From NCBI GenBank assembly GCA_019358835.1, contig JAHHIH010000016.1:1-64000 (forward strand): a DNA stretch of 64,000 nucleotides, in the 5' to 3' direction. Source of the stretch: Tildeniella torsiva UHER 1998/13D. Its GTDB lineage: Bacteria > Cyanobacteriota > Cyanobacteriia > Phormidesmidales > Phormidesmidaceae. A program made the position numbers and the translations under genes. Of the stretch, positions 51,271 to 60,996 are shown in pieces (position 1 is the stretch's first letter; every line of letters begins with the position of its first letter). Under the pieces are notes generated by a model that was given only the letters and a program-made list of their open reading frames with translations, was not told the DNA's origin and did not search any database.

Positions 51271-51654
51271 CTACTTGCGAGGTGCCTTCTTCTTGCCAGC
51301 AACCGTGCGACGAGTACCGCCTCGACGGGTGCGAGAGTTTGTCCGGGTGCGTTGCCCCCGGACTGGTAGCCCAGCCCGATGCCGACGTCCACGGTAGGAA
51401 CCGATGTCCATCAATCGCTTGATGTTCATGCTCTCAAGCCGCCGCAGGTCGCCTTCCACCTGGTAGTCGCTTTCGACGGAATCACGCAGCTTTGCCACGT
51501 CAGAATCAGTCAGGTCTTTGACGCGAATGTCAGGATTGACCCCAGTTTTAGCCAGGATCTCCTTAGAACGGGTTAGACCAATTCCATAGATGTAGGTCAA
51601 ACCAATTTCAACTCGTTTGTCGCGTGGCAAATCCACGCCTGCTATCCGTGCCAC
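51271..51654 (-). CDS. rpsM: 30S ribosomal protein S13
   Basis: 127-aa S13. It begins [20 protein letters not shown] and has [18 protein letters not shown], then the Arg-rich C-terminus ([19 protein letters not shown]) that contacts tRNA. Order rpmJ-rpsM-rpsK-rpoA is standard; the rpmJ-rpsM gap (212 bp) is longer than usual. Confidence 0.97.
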   Translation of the reverse strand: MARIAGVDLPRDKRVEIGLTYIYGIGLTRSKEILAKTGVNPDIRVKDLTDSDVAKLRDSVESDYQVEGDLRRLESMNIKRLMDIGSYRGRRHRAGLPVRGQRTRTNSRTRRGGTRRTVAGKKKAPRK

Positions 51655-51828
51655 CTTTAACTATCTCCCCCAGTGTGTGGTTTTAAACCCTGCAGCCCAA
51701 TTGCGGCTACCTAGTCTATTCAGCTGGGCCGCTGCCCAAACCATCAAAAGCCCTATACAAAAACTAGAACAGCGAGTTTAGTCAGTTGTTCTTGGTCGTA
51801 TACTCAGCATCATTTGGCACATTAAGAT

Positions 51829-51852
51829 GGCATTCACAACGCTGTGAACGCC
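51829..51852 (-). repeat. Hairpin just after rpmJ
   Basis: GGCATTCACA (51829-51838) pairs with TGTGAACGCC (51843-51852) at 9 of 10 positions, 4-nt loop, 15 bp past the rpmJ stop. There is no T tract, so it may be an mRNA processing or attenuation stem between rpmJ and rpsM. Confidence 0.45.
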
Positions 51853-51866
51853 CTGCCAATTCAATC

Positions 51867-51980
51867 TTACCCCTGACGTTGCTTATGCTTGGGGTTTGAA
51901 CATATCACCATGACCCTGCCACGGCGGCGGATCACACGACACTTATCACACATCTTGCGCACAGACGCACGGACTTTCAT
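51867..51980 (-). CDS. rpmJ: 50S ribosomal protein L36
   Basis: 37-aa L36, read directly from the sequence because it is too short for an ORF scan. It starts [20 protein letters not shown] and ends HKQRQG; C11, C14, C27 and H32 form the zinc site (C+ form). It is the first gene of the minus-strand ribosomal half. Its own promoter (52011-52039) lies just upstream, and infA and adk, normally before it, are absent. Confidence 0.96.
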   Translation of the reverse strand: MKVRASVRKMCDKCRVIRRRGRVMVICSNPKHKQRQG

Positions 51981-52010
51981 GTCCAACTCGCACTTCACTA
52001 CAGAATTGCT

Positions 52011-52039
52011 ATGCTAGCAAACTGACGCCAGCCCGTCAA
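52011..52039 (-). promoter_or_regulatory. Predicted sigma-70 promoter for the rpmJ-prfA half operon
   Basis: On the minus strand TTGACG (52039-52034) and TAGCAT (52016-52011) are separated by exactly 17 bp, close to the TTGACA/TATAAT consensus. Transcription would start near 52004, about 24 nt before the rpmJ ATG. It lies directly after the terminator at 52071-52101, so the genes downstream are insulated from psb27 transcription. Confidence 0.7.
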
Positions 52040-52070
52040 ATTAAATTTATCTTTAGGGTTGCTCTAGAGC

Positions 52071-52101
52071 AAAAAAGGCCGCCCCTAGGACGGCCTTTTT
52101 T
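52071..52101. terminator. Bidirectional terminator between psb27 and rpmJ
   Basis: AAAAAAGGCCG (52071-52081) and CGGCCTTTTTT (52091-52101) form a perfect 11-bp stem with a 9-nt loop and T runs on both strands. It is 34 bp beyond the psb27 stop (minus) and ends that transcript before the rpmJ promoter. Confidence 0.93.
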
Positions 52102-52134
52102 GGAAAATTGTCTAAAAACAAGCCTGTTTTGGCC

Positions 52135-52536
52135 CTAGGCTCCGCGTTTGAGGGCAGATTCTACCTGCTTGAGCTCCTGCTCAACTCGGGTCTTGAGCTT
52201 TTCGGGCAGGGGTCGGTTGGGGTAGCTGCTGTAGTGGCCTGCGATCGCATTCAGTGCCGTCCGCATGGTCGTAAACGAGCTCAGATTAGCCACCGTGGTG
52301 TCCCGGCGGTAGCGGGAGGCAAAGTCGCTGATTACGGCTTTGGCCTCAGCCTGGGCTTCAACCTTAGCGGGGTCATCGTCGGCTAGGTTGATAGAGGTTC
52401 TGAGGCTATCTACTAGCATCAGCGTGTCTTGGCGATAGTCGCCAGTGAGCATGCCGCTGGTGCCTGCACTGCACCCTGTCAGGCCAATGAAGGCTACTAG
52501 TACTAGGGCAAAAAGACGGGCAATTAAAGATTTCAT
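52135..52536 (-). CDS. psb27: Photosystem II assembly lipoprotein Psb27
   Basis: 133-aa thylakoid-lumen lipoprotein that binds CP43 in assembling or repaired photosystem II. A signal peptide with lipobox FIGLTGC (Cys at about residue 22) is followed by the four-helix body with GDYRQDTLMLVDSLRTSINL and ISDFASRYRRD. Length is as expected. ATG at 52536. It has its own terminator and lies next to the R3H ATPase gene on the same strand. Confidence 0.95.
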   Translation of the reverse strand: MKSLIARLFALVLVAFIGLTGCSAGTSGMLTGDYRQDTLMLVDSLRTSINLADDDPAKVEAQAEAKAVISDFASRYRRDTTVANLSSFTTMRTALNAIAGHYSSYPNRPLPEKLKTRVEQELKQVESALKRGA

Positions 52537-52672
52537 AGGATTCTTTGAAAGAGATCAGTCGAACGACAGGCACTCAGTCCCGCGCTAAAGCCGCGCTGGT
52601 GTCATTTCGGTGTTTTTATTCTATAGCGCCCGGTGTTCATAGTATTCTCTGTCTGGCTCGGGGCTCTCTGCC

Positions 52673-54559
52673 TCAGGCTGGATAGATCCGCAGCCGTCGG
52701 TTTGGTTCTTCGCCACAGCTGAGGGATTTGAGCCGGTAGTGCTCGGCTAGCTCGTGCTGCATTTTGCGAATGTGGGCAGAGCGTGGCAGCAGCTCTACCG
52801 GCTGGCCCTTGGGAATCACAATCTGCTCTACGGCTAGACGGGCTTCTTCTAGGGCCTCGAGTTCATCGTCGCCGCCGCTGTGGCTAAACAGCCCTAGATC
52901 GATGGCGGCAGGGTTGTCGTCCAGATCCAGCAGCCGCTGCAGGGCGCGGGTGATCTGAGGGATACTGTTGGACTTAACCAGATGGACTGGAATGTGGCGT
53001 CCTTGGGCCATGTGCTTGAGCTTGGCCTGGGCTTTGGCGTGCGATCGCAGCGCCAGCACCGCATCGGCGTTGTCTAAATCCTTCGTAATCACTACGGGCA
53101 TGTGCAGGGTTTGAATCACCCGCTCGATCTGGTGACGACTGAGGCCGTAGGGATAGAGGCGCATAGCATCTTCCCCGTTGGGGCCGACGATGTCGTCCTC
53201 GGGGGTCGTCTCCAGCAGGTGGGCAAAGATGGGGTCGGTAGTGGGCTCTGAGCTATAGACCTGGCCCAGAGGCCGAACGTTGCTGCCGTTGCCCAGGGTG
53301 CGCTGGGCGATCGCTGAGCTAGCTGGCGGCACCATCTGCCCGGCGGCTCGCCAACCCATGCCGGTGCGCGACGGCTTAGAGACCTCACGCCCAGAGCCGG
53401 GTAGCTCATGAGTCACGATCACTTTCTGGTTCTCATCTACGGTGCGAATTTGCAGCCCTGGCTGTCGCCCCCGCAGCAGATTGTCGATAGTGACGGTGAC
53501 ATCTTCATGGATAGCCCAGCGCTGTCGCTCCAGCATTTCCACGGCGATGTCGAAGGTAGGGGGAGCCTTGCGCTCCAGCACGCTTTTTTGGCTACCTCGG
53601 CGGCGCGCTTCTTCATCCCCTAGGGTGACGGATTGAATGCCGCCAATTAAGTCTGAAAGGGTGGGATTTTTAATCAAGTTCTCAAGCTGGTTGCCGTGGG
53701 CGGTGCCCACCAGCTGTACGCCGCGCTCGGCGATGGTGCGGGCGGCCAAAGCCTCTAGCTCGGTGCCAATCTCATCGATGACGATAACTTCGGGCATGTG
53801 GTTTTCCACCGCTTCGATCATCACCCGATGCTGTTCTTCGGGACGGGCCACCTGCATGCGCCGGGCTCGACCAATAGCGGGGTGAGGAATGTCGCCGTCG
53901 CCAGCGATCTCGTTAGACGTGTCGATAATCACGACCCGCTTTTGCAAATCGTCGGCCAGTACGCGGGCAATTTCTCGCAGGGCCGTGGTTTTACCCACCC
54001 CAGGACGACCCAGCATTAGAATTGACCGGCCTGTTTCCACCAGGTCGCGAATCATGCCGATGGTGCCGAATATGGCCCGACCCACGCGGCAGGTGAGGCC
54101 AATCACTTCCCCAGAGCGATTGCGAATGGCGCTAATGCGGTGCAGGGTTTTCTCAATGCCGGCGCGGTTGTCCCCGCCAAAGATGCCCACCCGTTTGATG
54201 CAGTGGTCTAGATCGGCGTGGGTCACAGGGTCTTCAGACAGGTACTCAACGCTGCCGAAGAATCTGGCCTCGGGTAGACGACCCAGGTCTAAAACGACCT
54301 CAATCAGGCTCTGGCGCTGGGGGTGTTGCAGCAGCTGGGCACGAATAGAGGGGGGCAAAATGCTGAGAATTTGATCGAGGTCATCAATAGGTTGTTCTCG
54401 AGATTGGTCTTGGGCAGGGGCAGGCTGATGTTGGGCTGTCCCTTCAGATTCAGTGGGTAAAAAGTCCACGGCGAGGTTATTGAGGGCAAAAATGTCGTCG
54501 GCAGGGGCGTTGCTGCTCGATCCGTCACTCATCGAGCGGTCGTCGCTATAGCTAACCAT
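52673..54559 (-). CDS. Ycf45-like P-loop ATPase with R3H domain
   Basis: 628-aa protein related to Ycf45 and to the sporulation ATPase SpoIIIAA. The Walker A motif is LGRPGVGKTTALREIARVL (about residues 182-200), with Walker B VIVIDEIGTELEA and a conserved AHGNQLENLIKNPTLSDL. The C-terminal part carries an R3H single-stranded nucleic acid-binding domain (AEHYRLKSLSCGEEPNRRLRIYP). Role unknown. ATG at 54559 overlaps the ldpA stop by 8 bases, so the two are coupled; an in-frame ATG at 54532 is also possible. Confidence 0.9.
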   Translation of the reverse strand: MVSYSDDRSMSDGSSSNAPADDIFALNNLAVDFLPTESEGTAQHQPAPAQDQSREQPIDDLDQILSILPPSIRAQLLQHPQRQSLIEVVLDLGRLPEARFFGSVEYLSEDPVTHADLDHCIKRVGIFGGDNRAGIEKTLHRISAIRNRSGEVIGLTCRVGRAIFGTIGMIRDLVETGRSILMLGRPGVGKTTALREIARVLADDLQKRVVIIDTSNEIAGDGDIPHPAIGRARRMQVARPEEQHRVMIEAVENHMPEVIVIDEIGTELEALAARTIAERGVQLVGTAHGNQLENLIKNPTLSDLIGGIQSVTLGDEEARRRGSQKSVLERKAPPTFDIAVEMLERQRWAIHEDVTVTIDNLLRGRQPGLQIRTVDENQKVIVTHELPGSGREVSKPSRTGMGWRAAGQMVPPASSAIAQRTLGNGSNVRPLGQVYSSEPTTDPIFAHLLETTPEDDIVGPNGEDAMRLYPYGLSRHQIERVIQTLHMPVVITKDLDNADAVLALRSHAKAQAKLKHMAQGRHIPVHLVKSNSIPQITRALQRLLDLDDNPAAIDLGLFSHSGGDDELEALEEARLAVEQIVIPKGQPVELLPRSAHIRKMQHELAEHYRLKSLSCGEEPNRRLRIYPA

Positions 54560-55856
54560 AACGTGTTGGTAAAAAATGTCTATGGGATTTGAGCGGCCCT
54601 ACCAGCTGTCGAGCCAGCGCTAGGCATTGGCCTAGGGCACTGCTATCTAGCCGCTGCCAGGGGGGGGATTTAGAAAGTCTGGCACCGGTTTGCGATAAGT
54701 CGCTTTGACCGTCGAAAGGCTGGTCTAGGGAGTCATTCCCTAGCCAGGATTGAATCTCTTGGTCTACGGCGTCGAGTAGCGGCAGCACCTGCGATCGCGC
54801 GTAGCTACCGTAGGCAATACCGGCAATGGTTTGGGGGGCTAACGCTAAATCAGGGTTGACGACCCCGGCACTCCAGAGAGAAGACCGCGCCTCACCCTGA
54901 GGCGCACTGGGTTGAAAAGGAGGCAATGCTGGATTGACCAAGCCAAGATTGAGCAGCTTATCTACAGTGTAGCCATTGGTACCGCCAGCGGGTTGCACGT
55001 AGCCCGGCGGCCCAGCTTCAAGCATCTTTTGGGTCAGGCGGATGGTGGCATGGGTGGTGCCTTTGCCCAGATCACCGCTCATGGGGCGACCGTCGGTTTG
55101 CCAGATCAGCGGCACTTCCAGCGGGGCCATGAGGTGGTAGAGATCCCATAGGTAGGGCACCACCTGATCGTGATCGGGGCAGCTAATGGAAACCAGCTTG
55201 AGGTAGGGTCGCCACGGTTGAAGCCGTTGCCAAAGCTGCGCAAACTGAGCCTGATGCCCGGTTTGAGTGTGAATTTCTACCGCGTCGATGGGGGAAAGTT
55301 GCTCGATTGAGAATGATTCGGGGCTAGCCAGATAGGGTTGGGCTTCGATATTGCCAATAGGGCAGACAGCAATGCAGCGACCGCAGCCGTAGCAGAGATC
55401 TGAGGCTACATTCCCCTGGGCAGGAGCCTGAAACTGAATGGCGGCGGTGGGGCAGATGGGCTCGCAGGGGCGATCGCACTCCGGTGGGCAGTGGGCCGCA
55501 TCAAAGTGGGCCTTGCGAAAGTGGGGATCTTCGCTGTCATTGAGGCTAACCATCAGCCAGGGCAGGCCGGGAATCAGGTGGCTGCGATTACCCAAGTACC
55601 CTGCCAACCGGATCGCATCTTCTAACCCCTGACGGGCGGCGGCTACCACCGCCCCGTCGAGGGCCACATCCAGGCAATCTACCCCAGCCAGGGCGTAGAT
55701 CATCACCAGCCGCCGTATTGTTGGCATGTCTTGGTAGCTGGCACCGCAAATTAGCTTAACCCACTGCCCCAGCTGTAGCGATTGATGGGGAAACGGCAGT
55801 GAGCTTTCTCGACGTTGGCTCCCAGATGCAGCTCCAGGGGCGATTTCAATGTCCAT
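54552..55856 (-). CDS. ldpA: Circadian input iron-sulfur protein LdpA
   Basis: 434-aa protein with two ferredoxin-like 4Fe-4S motifs: CPPECDRPCEPICP and CYGCGRCIAVCP (about residues 123-166). In Synechococcus elongatus LdpA senses redox state and adjusts clock period with light. The N-terminus (about 30-115) has VKLICGASYQDMPTIRRLV and LAGVDCLDVALDGAVV. It is longer than the S. elongatus protein by about 80 residues, mainly at the C-terminus. Overlaps the R3H gene by 8 bp. Confidence 0.9.
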   Translation of the reverse strand: MDIEIAPGAASGSQRRESSLPFPHQSLQLGQWVKLICGASYQDMPTIRRLVMIYALAGVDCLDVALDGAVVAAARQGLEDAIRLAGYLGNRSHLIPGLPWLMVSLNDSEDPHFRKAHFDAAHCPPECDRPCEPICPTAAIQFQAPAQGNVASDLCYGCGRCIAVCPIGNIEAQPYLASPESFSIEQLSPIDAVEIHTQTGHQAQFAQLWQRLQPWRPYLKLVSISCPDHDQVVPYLWDLYHLMAPLEVPLIWQTDGRPMSGDLGKGTTHATIRLTQKMLEAGPPGYVQPAGGTNGYTVDKLLNLGLVNPALPPFQPSAPQGEARSSLWSAGVVNPDLALAPQTIAGIAYGSYARSQVLPLLDAVDQEIQSWLGNDSLDQPFDGQSDLSQTGARLSKSPPWQRLDSSALGQCLALARQLVGPLKSHRHFLPTRYG

Positions 55857-55921
55857 ACGGAACTTCCGGCGGGATAAACCCAGCTTTTATGCCAGCTAGC
55901 CTTATAGACTCATCGCGGAGT

Positions 55922-56389
55922 CTAAATTAAGTTGGCCAAGGGCTCCCAGCTAAAGGCGCGATCGCCACCCATCTCCACCACCACCTTCACTCGCGGTTCA
56001 AGGGTGGGCAGGTTGACCAAGTAGGCCAGCTCCTGGCGCGACAGAATATGCCCCTCAATTAGCCATAGCACCATGCCCTTGGCCTTGGTTGACATCGTAT
56101 CGAGGCGATAGGTGAGCATGGGTGGAATAAAGTAGGTATAGCCCACCGCTGCGCCGCTGCCCAGGCTTTTTTTGCCCAAGTGGGCCGGGCGCACGCCGTG
56201 AACAGCGGTGAGATAGGACGATACATCCCCCAACCCACGGGCGGTGAGGTTCATGGTTTCGTAACCAGTAGCCTTCAGCCGACGCTCGTAGCGACCTTCA
56301 AACCCTCCCTCTAGGGGCATGCGCACGGCGATCGCGCCGTTACTCTCCAGAGCCTTAATAAAAGGTTTGCCCGTTGTCAGCAGCGCCAT
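55922..56389 (-). CDS. ndhN: NAD(P)H-quinone oxidoreductase subunit N
   Basis: 155-aa subunit of the cyanobacterial NDH-1 hydrophilic arm, needed for respiratory and cyclic electron flow. It starts ALLTTGKPFIKALESNGAIA and has GFEGRYERRLKATGYETMNL and ARGLGDVSSYLTAVHGVRP. Its position beside ldpA and divergent from rplC is, as I recall, conserved in cyanobacteria. ATG at 56389, head to head with rplC across a 467-bp region. Confidence 0.95.
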   Translation of the reverse strand: MALLTTGKPFIKALESNGAIAVRMPLEGGFEGRYERRLKATGYETMNLTARGLGDVSSYLTAVHGVRPAHLGKKSLGSGAAVGYTYFIPPMLTYRLDTMSTKAKGMVLWLIEGHILSRQELAYLVNLPTLEPRVKVVVEMGGDRAFSWEPLANLI

Positions 56390-56532
56390 AATTACCTCAG
56401 CCTTTGGCTATTCAGGTGACATTGTACTGTGTTGAAGTTGAGAGTAAACCCTATTATCAGGCGCGTTTGTCCGGCAATATCCCCGCCTGTGCTGCACCGC
56501 AGCGAGCCCTGGAACTTTTCTGAAAATAGGTG

Positions 56533-56561
56533 TGGACATGGGCCGATAAGGGGTGTACTAT
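56533..56561 (+). promoter_or_regulatory. Predicted sigma-70 promoter of the rplC operon
   Basis: TGGACA (56533-56538) and TACTAT (56556-56561) are separated by 17 bp, near the sigma-70 consensus. Transcription would begin near 56568, giving a leader of about 290 nt before rplC. The leader contains G/C-rich stems (for example 56722-56734, CCGGTTTAGGCCGG) and a CCCCC..GGGG pairing near 56739-56764, which could support regulation of ribosomal protein synthesis (inference). Confidence 0.6.
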
Positions 56562-56856
56562 GGTAAATCGCCGACAAAGAAGGATACTGAGTAGTCCAGC
56601 GGGTTACCCAAGTCCTGGCATTTGACTGTTCTGATGCCCTAACACCAAGGTGTTTGCGGTTCTGGCCCAAGAGTCAGCTTTCATCGGAGCAAGTTAACTT
56701 TCTTTTGAATAGTGACCGGTTTAGGCCGGCAACGCTTACCCCCGGAGAGCTTTTTAGTCTGGGGTGTTCAAAAGTTGATGTCGTTGTAGATGCGCAAAGC
56801 TCTCCATTTTAGAGAGGCCTGCGCATTTCGTAGTGTGTTAGTAGGGAGACAGGACT

Positions 56857-57492
56857 GTGGCAGTCGGTATTCTCGGCAAAAAGCTGGGCATGACCCAAGT
56901 ATTCGATGAGGCAGGCAATGCTATCCCCGTTACGGTGGTGCAGGCCGGTCCCTGTGTTGTTACTCAGATCAAAACCTCGGATACCGATGGCTATGCGGCT
57001 ATCCAACTAGGTTTTGACGAGGTGACCGAAAAGAAGCTCAACAAGCCTGAGCTGGGCCATTTGGCTCGCTCAAGCAGCGCTCCTTTACGTCACTTAAAAG
57101 AGTATCGGGTTGATGCCGCCGATGGGTTTGAACTGGGGCAGTCTGTGACCGCTGACACCTTTACCCAAGGCCAGCTGGTGGATGTCACTGGCAAGAGCAT
57201 GGGCCGTGGTTTTGCGGGCTATCAAAAGCGTCACAACTTCCGTCGTGGCCCCATGGCCCACGGTTCTAAGAACCACCGCGCTCCGGGTTCTACTGGTGCG
57301 GGCACAACACCCGGACGAGTTTACCCTGGCAAGCGTATGGCTGGTCAGATGGGCAACGCCCGAGTGACCATTCGCAAGTTGGAAGTGATTCGGGTGGATG
57401 GCGATCGCAACCTCCTGCTGATTAAAGGCGCAATCCCCGGTAAGCCCGGTGGATTGCTGAGCATCGCTCCAGCCAAGTGGGTTAAGGCGTAG
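56857..57492 (+). CDS. rplC: 50S ribosomal protein L3
   Basis: 211-aa L3, first gene of the plus-strand ribosomal cluster. It starts at GTG 56857 ([18 protein letters not shown]) with AGGGAGA upstream. The conserved long loop [23 protein letters not shown] and [15 protein letters not shown] (given in parts [12 protein letters not shown]) is present. In cyanobacteria the operon starts at rplC because rpsJ is in the str operon. Confidence 0.97.
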   Translation: MAVGILGKKLGMTQVFDEAGNAIPVTVVQAGPCVVTQIKTSDTDGYAAIQLGFDEVTEKKLNKPELGHLARSSSAPLRHLKEYRVDAADGFELGQSVTADTFTQGQLVDVTGKSMGRGFAGYQKRHNFRRGPMAHGSKNHRAPGSTGAGTTPGRVYPGKRMAGQMGNARVTIRKLEVIRVDGDRNLLLIKGAIPGKPGGLLSIAPAKWVKA

Positions 57493-57569
57493 ATTTTAGG
57501 GTTGCAGTAAGCGGTTTAAGCCTTTGACTTTCGGGCATCCAAAGCTTTTTACAGAGATAGGTTCAGACA

Positions 57570-58202
57570 ATGGTTGAGTGCGTCGTAAAAAACTGGGAGG
57601 GCCAAGAGGCGGGCACGGCATCCCTAGATCTTCAGGTTGCCAAAGAAGAGTCTGCCTCCCACATTGTTCACCGCGCCCTAGTGCGCCAGATGAACAATGC
57701 CCGTCAGGGTACGGTCTCGACGAAGACCCGTGCTGAAGTCAGGGGCGGTGGCCGCAAGCCCTGGCGTCAAAAGGGAACTGGTAGAGCTAGAGCTGGTTCC
57801 AACCGCTCTCCCCTGTGGCGTGGTGGCGGCGTTATCTTTGGCCCTAAGCCCCGCGACTACAGTGTCAAAATGAACCGCAAAGAGCGGCGGTTGGCACTGC
57901 GCACTGCGCTCCAAAGCCGGGTGGATGACTTGGTTGTGGTGGAGGGGTTTGAGGATAAGTTTTCTCGGCCTAAGACCCGCGATCTGCTCGATGCGATCGC
58001 CCGCTGGGGCATTGACCCCAACGCCAAGATTCTGCTGATCATTGCCGAGCGGCAAGAGTTGGTCTATCTCTCAGCCCGTAACCTTGAGAACGTCAAGCTA
58101 ATTACCGCTGTCAATCTCAATGTTCACGACCTGCTAAATGCTGACCATCTTGTCATTACATCCCCTGCCCTAGAGGCCATTCAGGAGGTTTACAGTGATT
58201 AA
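57570..58202 (+). CDS. rplD: 50S ribosomal protein L4
   Basis: 210-aa L4 with the exit tunnel loop region [20 protein letters not shown] followed by [21 protein letters not shown], which is diagnostic. The C-terminal [21 protein letters not shown] is normal. ATG at 57570; its stop overlaps the rplW start by 8 bp. Confidence 0.97.
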   Translation: MVECVVKNWEGQEAGTASLDLQVAKEESASHIVHRALVRQMNNARQGTVSTKTRAEVRGGGRKPWRQKGTGRARAGSNRSPLWRGGGVIFGPKPRDYSVKMNRKERRLALRTALQSRVDDLVVVEGFEDKFSRPKTRDLLDAIARWGIDPNAKILLIIAERQELVYLSARNLENVKLITAVNLNVHDLLNADHLVITSPALEAIQEVYSD

Positions 58203-58500
58203 TGCCGCTAACACCCCGTCTTTAGCTGATCTTATCCGTCGGCCCCTGATTACCGAAAAGGCCACTCTTCTGTTAGAGAACAATCAGTACGTCTTTGAGG
58301 TTGACCCTCGGGCCAACAAGCTGCAAATCAAAGCAGCGATCGAGGAATTGTTTGACGTGAGAGTTGTCTCGGTCAATACCTACAATCCTCCTAAGAAAAA
58401 GCGACGGATGGGTCGTTTTGCTGGGCATCGTGCCCACTACAAGCGTTCTGTGGTCACGTTAGCCCCCGGAAGCTCCATCCCCCTCTTCCCTGATCTTTAG
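58195..58500 (+). CDS. rplW: 50S ribosomal protein L23
   Basis: 101-aa L23 at the tunnel exit, where trigger factor and SRP bind. It has [20 protein letters not shown] and [23 protein letters not shown] start at 58195 overlaps the rplD stop, so the pair is coupled. Confidence 0.96.
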   Translation: MINAANTPSLADLIRRPLITEKATLLLENNQYVFEVDPRANKLQIKAAIEELFDVRVVSVNTYNPPKKKRRMGRFAGHRAHYKRSVVTLAPGSSIPLFPDL

Positions 58501-58553
58501 AATCCAGGGTTTCACTGTTCCGACCTTTAGCCGTGTAGCCAGCAAGTATTCCC

Positions 58554-59417
58554 ATGGGCATCCGTTCCTATCGACCTTATACCCCTGGTACTCGTGAGCG
58601 AACCGTTTCTGAGTTTGCCGAGATTACCCGTAGCGAGCCTGAGAAGTCGCTAACGCACTCTACCCATCGCCCTAAAGGGCGTAACAACCGAGGGGTAATC
58701 ACCTGTCGCCACCGGGGCGGCGGTCACAAACGCTTATATCGCGTCATCGATTTCCATCGCAACAAGCTCGGCGTGCTGGCTAAGGTCGCTTCCATTGAGT
58801 ATGACCCCAACCGCAATGCGCGTATTTCCCTGCTTCATTACGAAGACGGTGAGAAGCGCTATATCCTCTGTCCTGCCGGGCTCTCGGTAGGGGCAACGGT
58901 TGTGGCTGGCCCCGATGCGCCTCTAGAGGTGGGCAATGCCTTGCCGCTTTACAAAATCCCCCTGGGCACCACGGTTCATAACGTGGAGATGCAGGCTGGG
59001 AAAGGCGGACAAATGGTTCGCTCTGCTGGTACTGGTGCCCAGGTTGTAGCCAAGGAAGGTGACTATGTCACCCTCAAGCTGCCCTCAACCGAAGTTCGCC
59101 TGGTGCGCCGTGAGTGCTACGCCACTATCGGGCAGGTCGGCAACGCTGATATCCGCAACGTCAGTCTTGGCAAAGCTGGCCGCAAGCGCTGGCTGGGGCG
59201 TCGTCCTGAAGTACGCGGCAGTGTGATGAACCCGGTCGACCACCCCCACGGCGGTGGTGAGGGTCGGGCTCCCATTGGGCGCTCTGGCCCTGTAACTCCT
59301 TGGGGTAAGCCGGCTTTAGGCTACAAAACCCGTAAGAAGAACAAGGACAGTGACAAGTACGTGGTACGTCGTCGCCGTCGCGTATCGAAGCGGGGTCGTG
59401 GCGGGCGTAACGCTTAG
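58554..59417 (+). CDS. rplB: 50S ribosomal protein L2
   Basis: 287-aa L2. Conserved parts include [19 protein letters not shown], the peptidyl transferase region [19 protein letters not shown] (with the essential His) and the basic C-terminus. ATG at 58554. Confidence 0.98.
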   Translation: MGIRSYRPYTPGTRERTVSEFAEITRSEPEKSLTHSTHRPKGRNNRGVITCRHRGGGHKRLYRVIDFHRNKLGVLAKVASIEYDPNRNARISLLHYEDGEKRYILCPAGLSVGATVVAGPDAPLEVGNALPLYKIPLGTTVHNVEMQAGKGGQMVRSAGTGAQVVAKEGDYVTLKLPSTEVRLVRRECYATIGQVGNADIRNVSLGKAGRKRWLGRRPEVRGSVMNPVDHPHGGGEGRAPIGRSGPVTPWGKPALGYKTRKKNKDSDKYVVRRRRRVSKRGRGGRNA

Positions 59418-59479
59418 TTGGCATTTATTGGCTGTTTCTTGATTGTTGCTGTTGTGACTTTTATGGGGGCTGAAGCACC

Positions 59480-59758
59480 ATGTCTCGCTCATTGAAAAAA
59501 GGGCCGTTTGTGGCCGATCATCTTCTCTCTAAAATCGAAGCCCTAAACACCAAGGGTGATAAGCAGGTGATTAAGACCTGGTCACGGGCATCGACAATTT
59601 TGCCCCAGATGATTGGTCACACCATTGCGGTGCACAACGGTCGCCAGCACGTGCCGGTCTACGTCACTGAGCAGATGGTGGGTCACAAACTGGGTGAATT
59701 TGCCCCCACGCGAACCTTTCGCGGCCACGCTAAATCCGATAAAAAAGCTCGTCGTTAG
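59480..59758 (+). CDS. rpsS: 30S ribosomal protein S19
   Basis: 92-aa S19, starting [19 protein letters not shown], with [20 protein letters not shown] and a basic tail [11 protein letters not shown]. Standard order between rplB and rplV. Confidence 0.97.
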   Translation: MSRSLKKGPFVADHLLSKIEALNTKGDKQVIKTWSRASTILPQMIGHTIAVHNGRQHVPVYVTEQMVGHKLGEFAPTRTFRGHAKSDKKARR

Positions 59759-59782
59759 GTATTAGGTAGAGGAACTGGAGAA

Positions 59783-60139
59783 ATGGCTGTGGATACCTCA
59801 GAGCAGGTTAAGGCGGTAGCCCGCTATGTGCGCATGTCGCCCCGCAAGGTGCGTCGGGTGCTAGACCAAATTCGTGGCAAGAGCTATCGGGATGCACTGA
59901 TCATCTTGGAGTTTATGCCCTACAAAGCCTGCGAACCCATTATTAAAGTGTTGCGCTCTGCTGTGGCTAATGCTGAGCACAACAACGGTCTTGACCCTGC
60001 GGGCTTAGTGGTGAGCGAGGCTTTTGCCGATGCGGGGCCAGCCCTGAAGCGATTTCGCCCTCGGGCCCAGGGCCGGGCTTACCAAATTCGTAAGCCGACT
60101 TGCCATATCACTATTGCCGTGGCTCCTGCTGCCGAGTAG
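59783..60139 (+). CDS. rplV: 50S ribosomal protein L22
   Basis: 118-aa L22 that lines the exit tunnel with its beta hairpin. Conserved [20 protein letters not shown] and [20 protein letters not shown] are present. ATG at 59783, with GGAG about 9 nt upstream. Confidence 0.97.
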   Translation: MAVDTSEQVKAVARYVRMSPRKVRRVLDQIRGKSYRDALIILEFMPYKACEPIIKVLRSAVANAEHNNGLDPAGLVVSEAFADAGPALKRFRPRAQGRAYQIRKPTCHITIAVAPAAE

Positions 60140-60205
60140 CTTGCCGGATTGATTCCATTGTTCAAACACCAGTTGCTCAAACACCAATTTCCAGAGGATT
60201 AGTTC

Positions 60206-60940
60206 GTGGGACACAAGATTCATCCAACCGGGTTTCGCCTTGGCATCGTTCAAGAGCACCGCTCTCGCTGGTTTGCAGAGGGCACTCGCTACCCTGATTT
60301 GCTTCAGGAAGACTATCGAATTCGCGAGTATGTTCAGAAAACTTTGAACAATGCTGGTATCGCCGATATTCGCATTGAACGCAAAGCGGATCAAATTGAT
60401 CTTGAGTTGCGCACGGCTCGTCCTGGAGTTGTGGTAGGCCGGGGTGGAGCGGGTATTGAGTCTTTGCGGGTGGGTGTACAAAAGCTACTCAAGGACTCCA
60501 ACCGTCAAATCCGCGTCAATGTGGTGGAAGTGAGCCGGGTTGATGCCGATGCGGCTCTGGTGGCTGAATATATTATTCAGCAGCTTGAGCGCCGGGTCTC
60601 CTTTCGTCGAGTAGTGCGCCAGGCCATTCAGCGAGCCCAGCGTGCTGGTGTAGAGGGTATCAAAATTCAGGTAAGCGGGCGCTTGAACGGTGCAGAAATT
60701 GCCCGTACTGAGTGGACTCGGGAAGGTCGGGTGCCTCTCCATACCCTGCGGGCTGATGTTGACTACGCCTACACCACGGCTCAAACTACCTACGGAATTT
60801 TGGGCGTCAAGGTTTGGATCTTCAAGGGCGAGATTATTCCAGGCCAAGAAGAAGCTCCGGCTGCGGCCCCCAACGCCCAACCTCGTCGCCGTCAGCCTCG
60901 CCGCCGTCAGCAGTTTGAAGACCGCTCTAACGACGATTAG
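60206..60940 (+). CDS. rpsC: 30S ribosomal protein S3
   Basis: 244-aa S3. Starts at GTG 60206 ([14 protein letters not shown]). The KH domain includes [20 protein letters not shown]; the C-terminal domain ends in an Arg-rich extension ([16 protein letters not shown]). Preceded by AGAGGA at good spacing. Confidence 0.97.
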   Translation: MGHKIHPTGFRLGIVQEHRSRWFAEGTRYPDLLQEDYRIREYVQKTLNNAGIADIRIERKADQIDLELRTARPGVVVGRGGAGIESLRVGVQKLLKDSNRQIRVNVVEVSRVDADAALVAEYIIQQLERRVSFRRVVRQAIQRAQRAGVEGIKIQVSGRLNGAEIARTEWTREGRVPLHTLRADVDYAYTTAQTTYGILGVKVWIFKGEIIPGQEEAPAAAPNAQPRRRQPRRRQQFEDRSNDD

Positions 60941-60996
60941 ACTGTCCCCGCGTTTCCTTGATTGATTTTGACCTGTGACTTCAAGAGTGCCGATCC

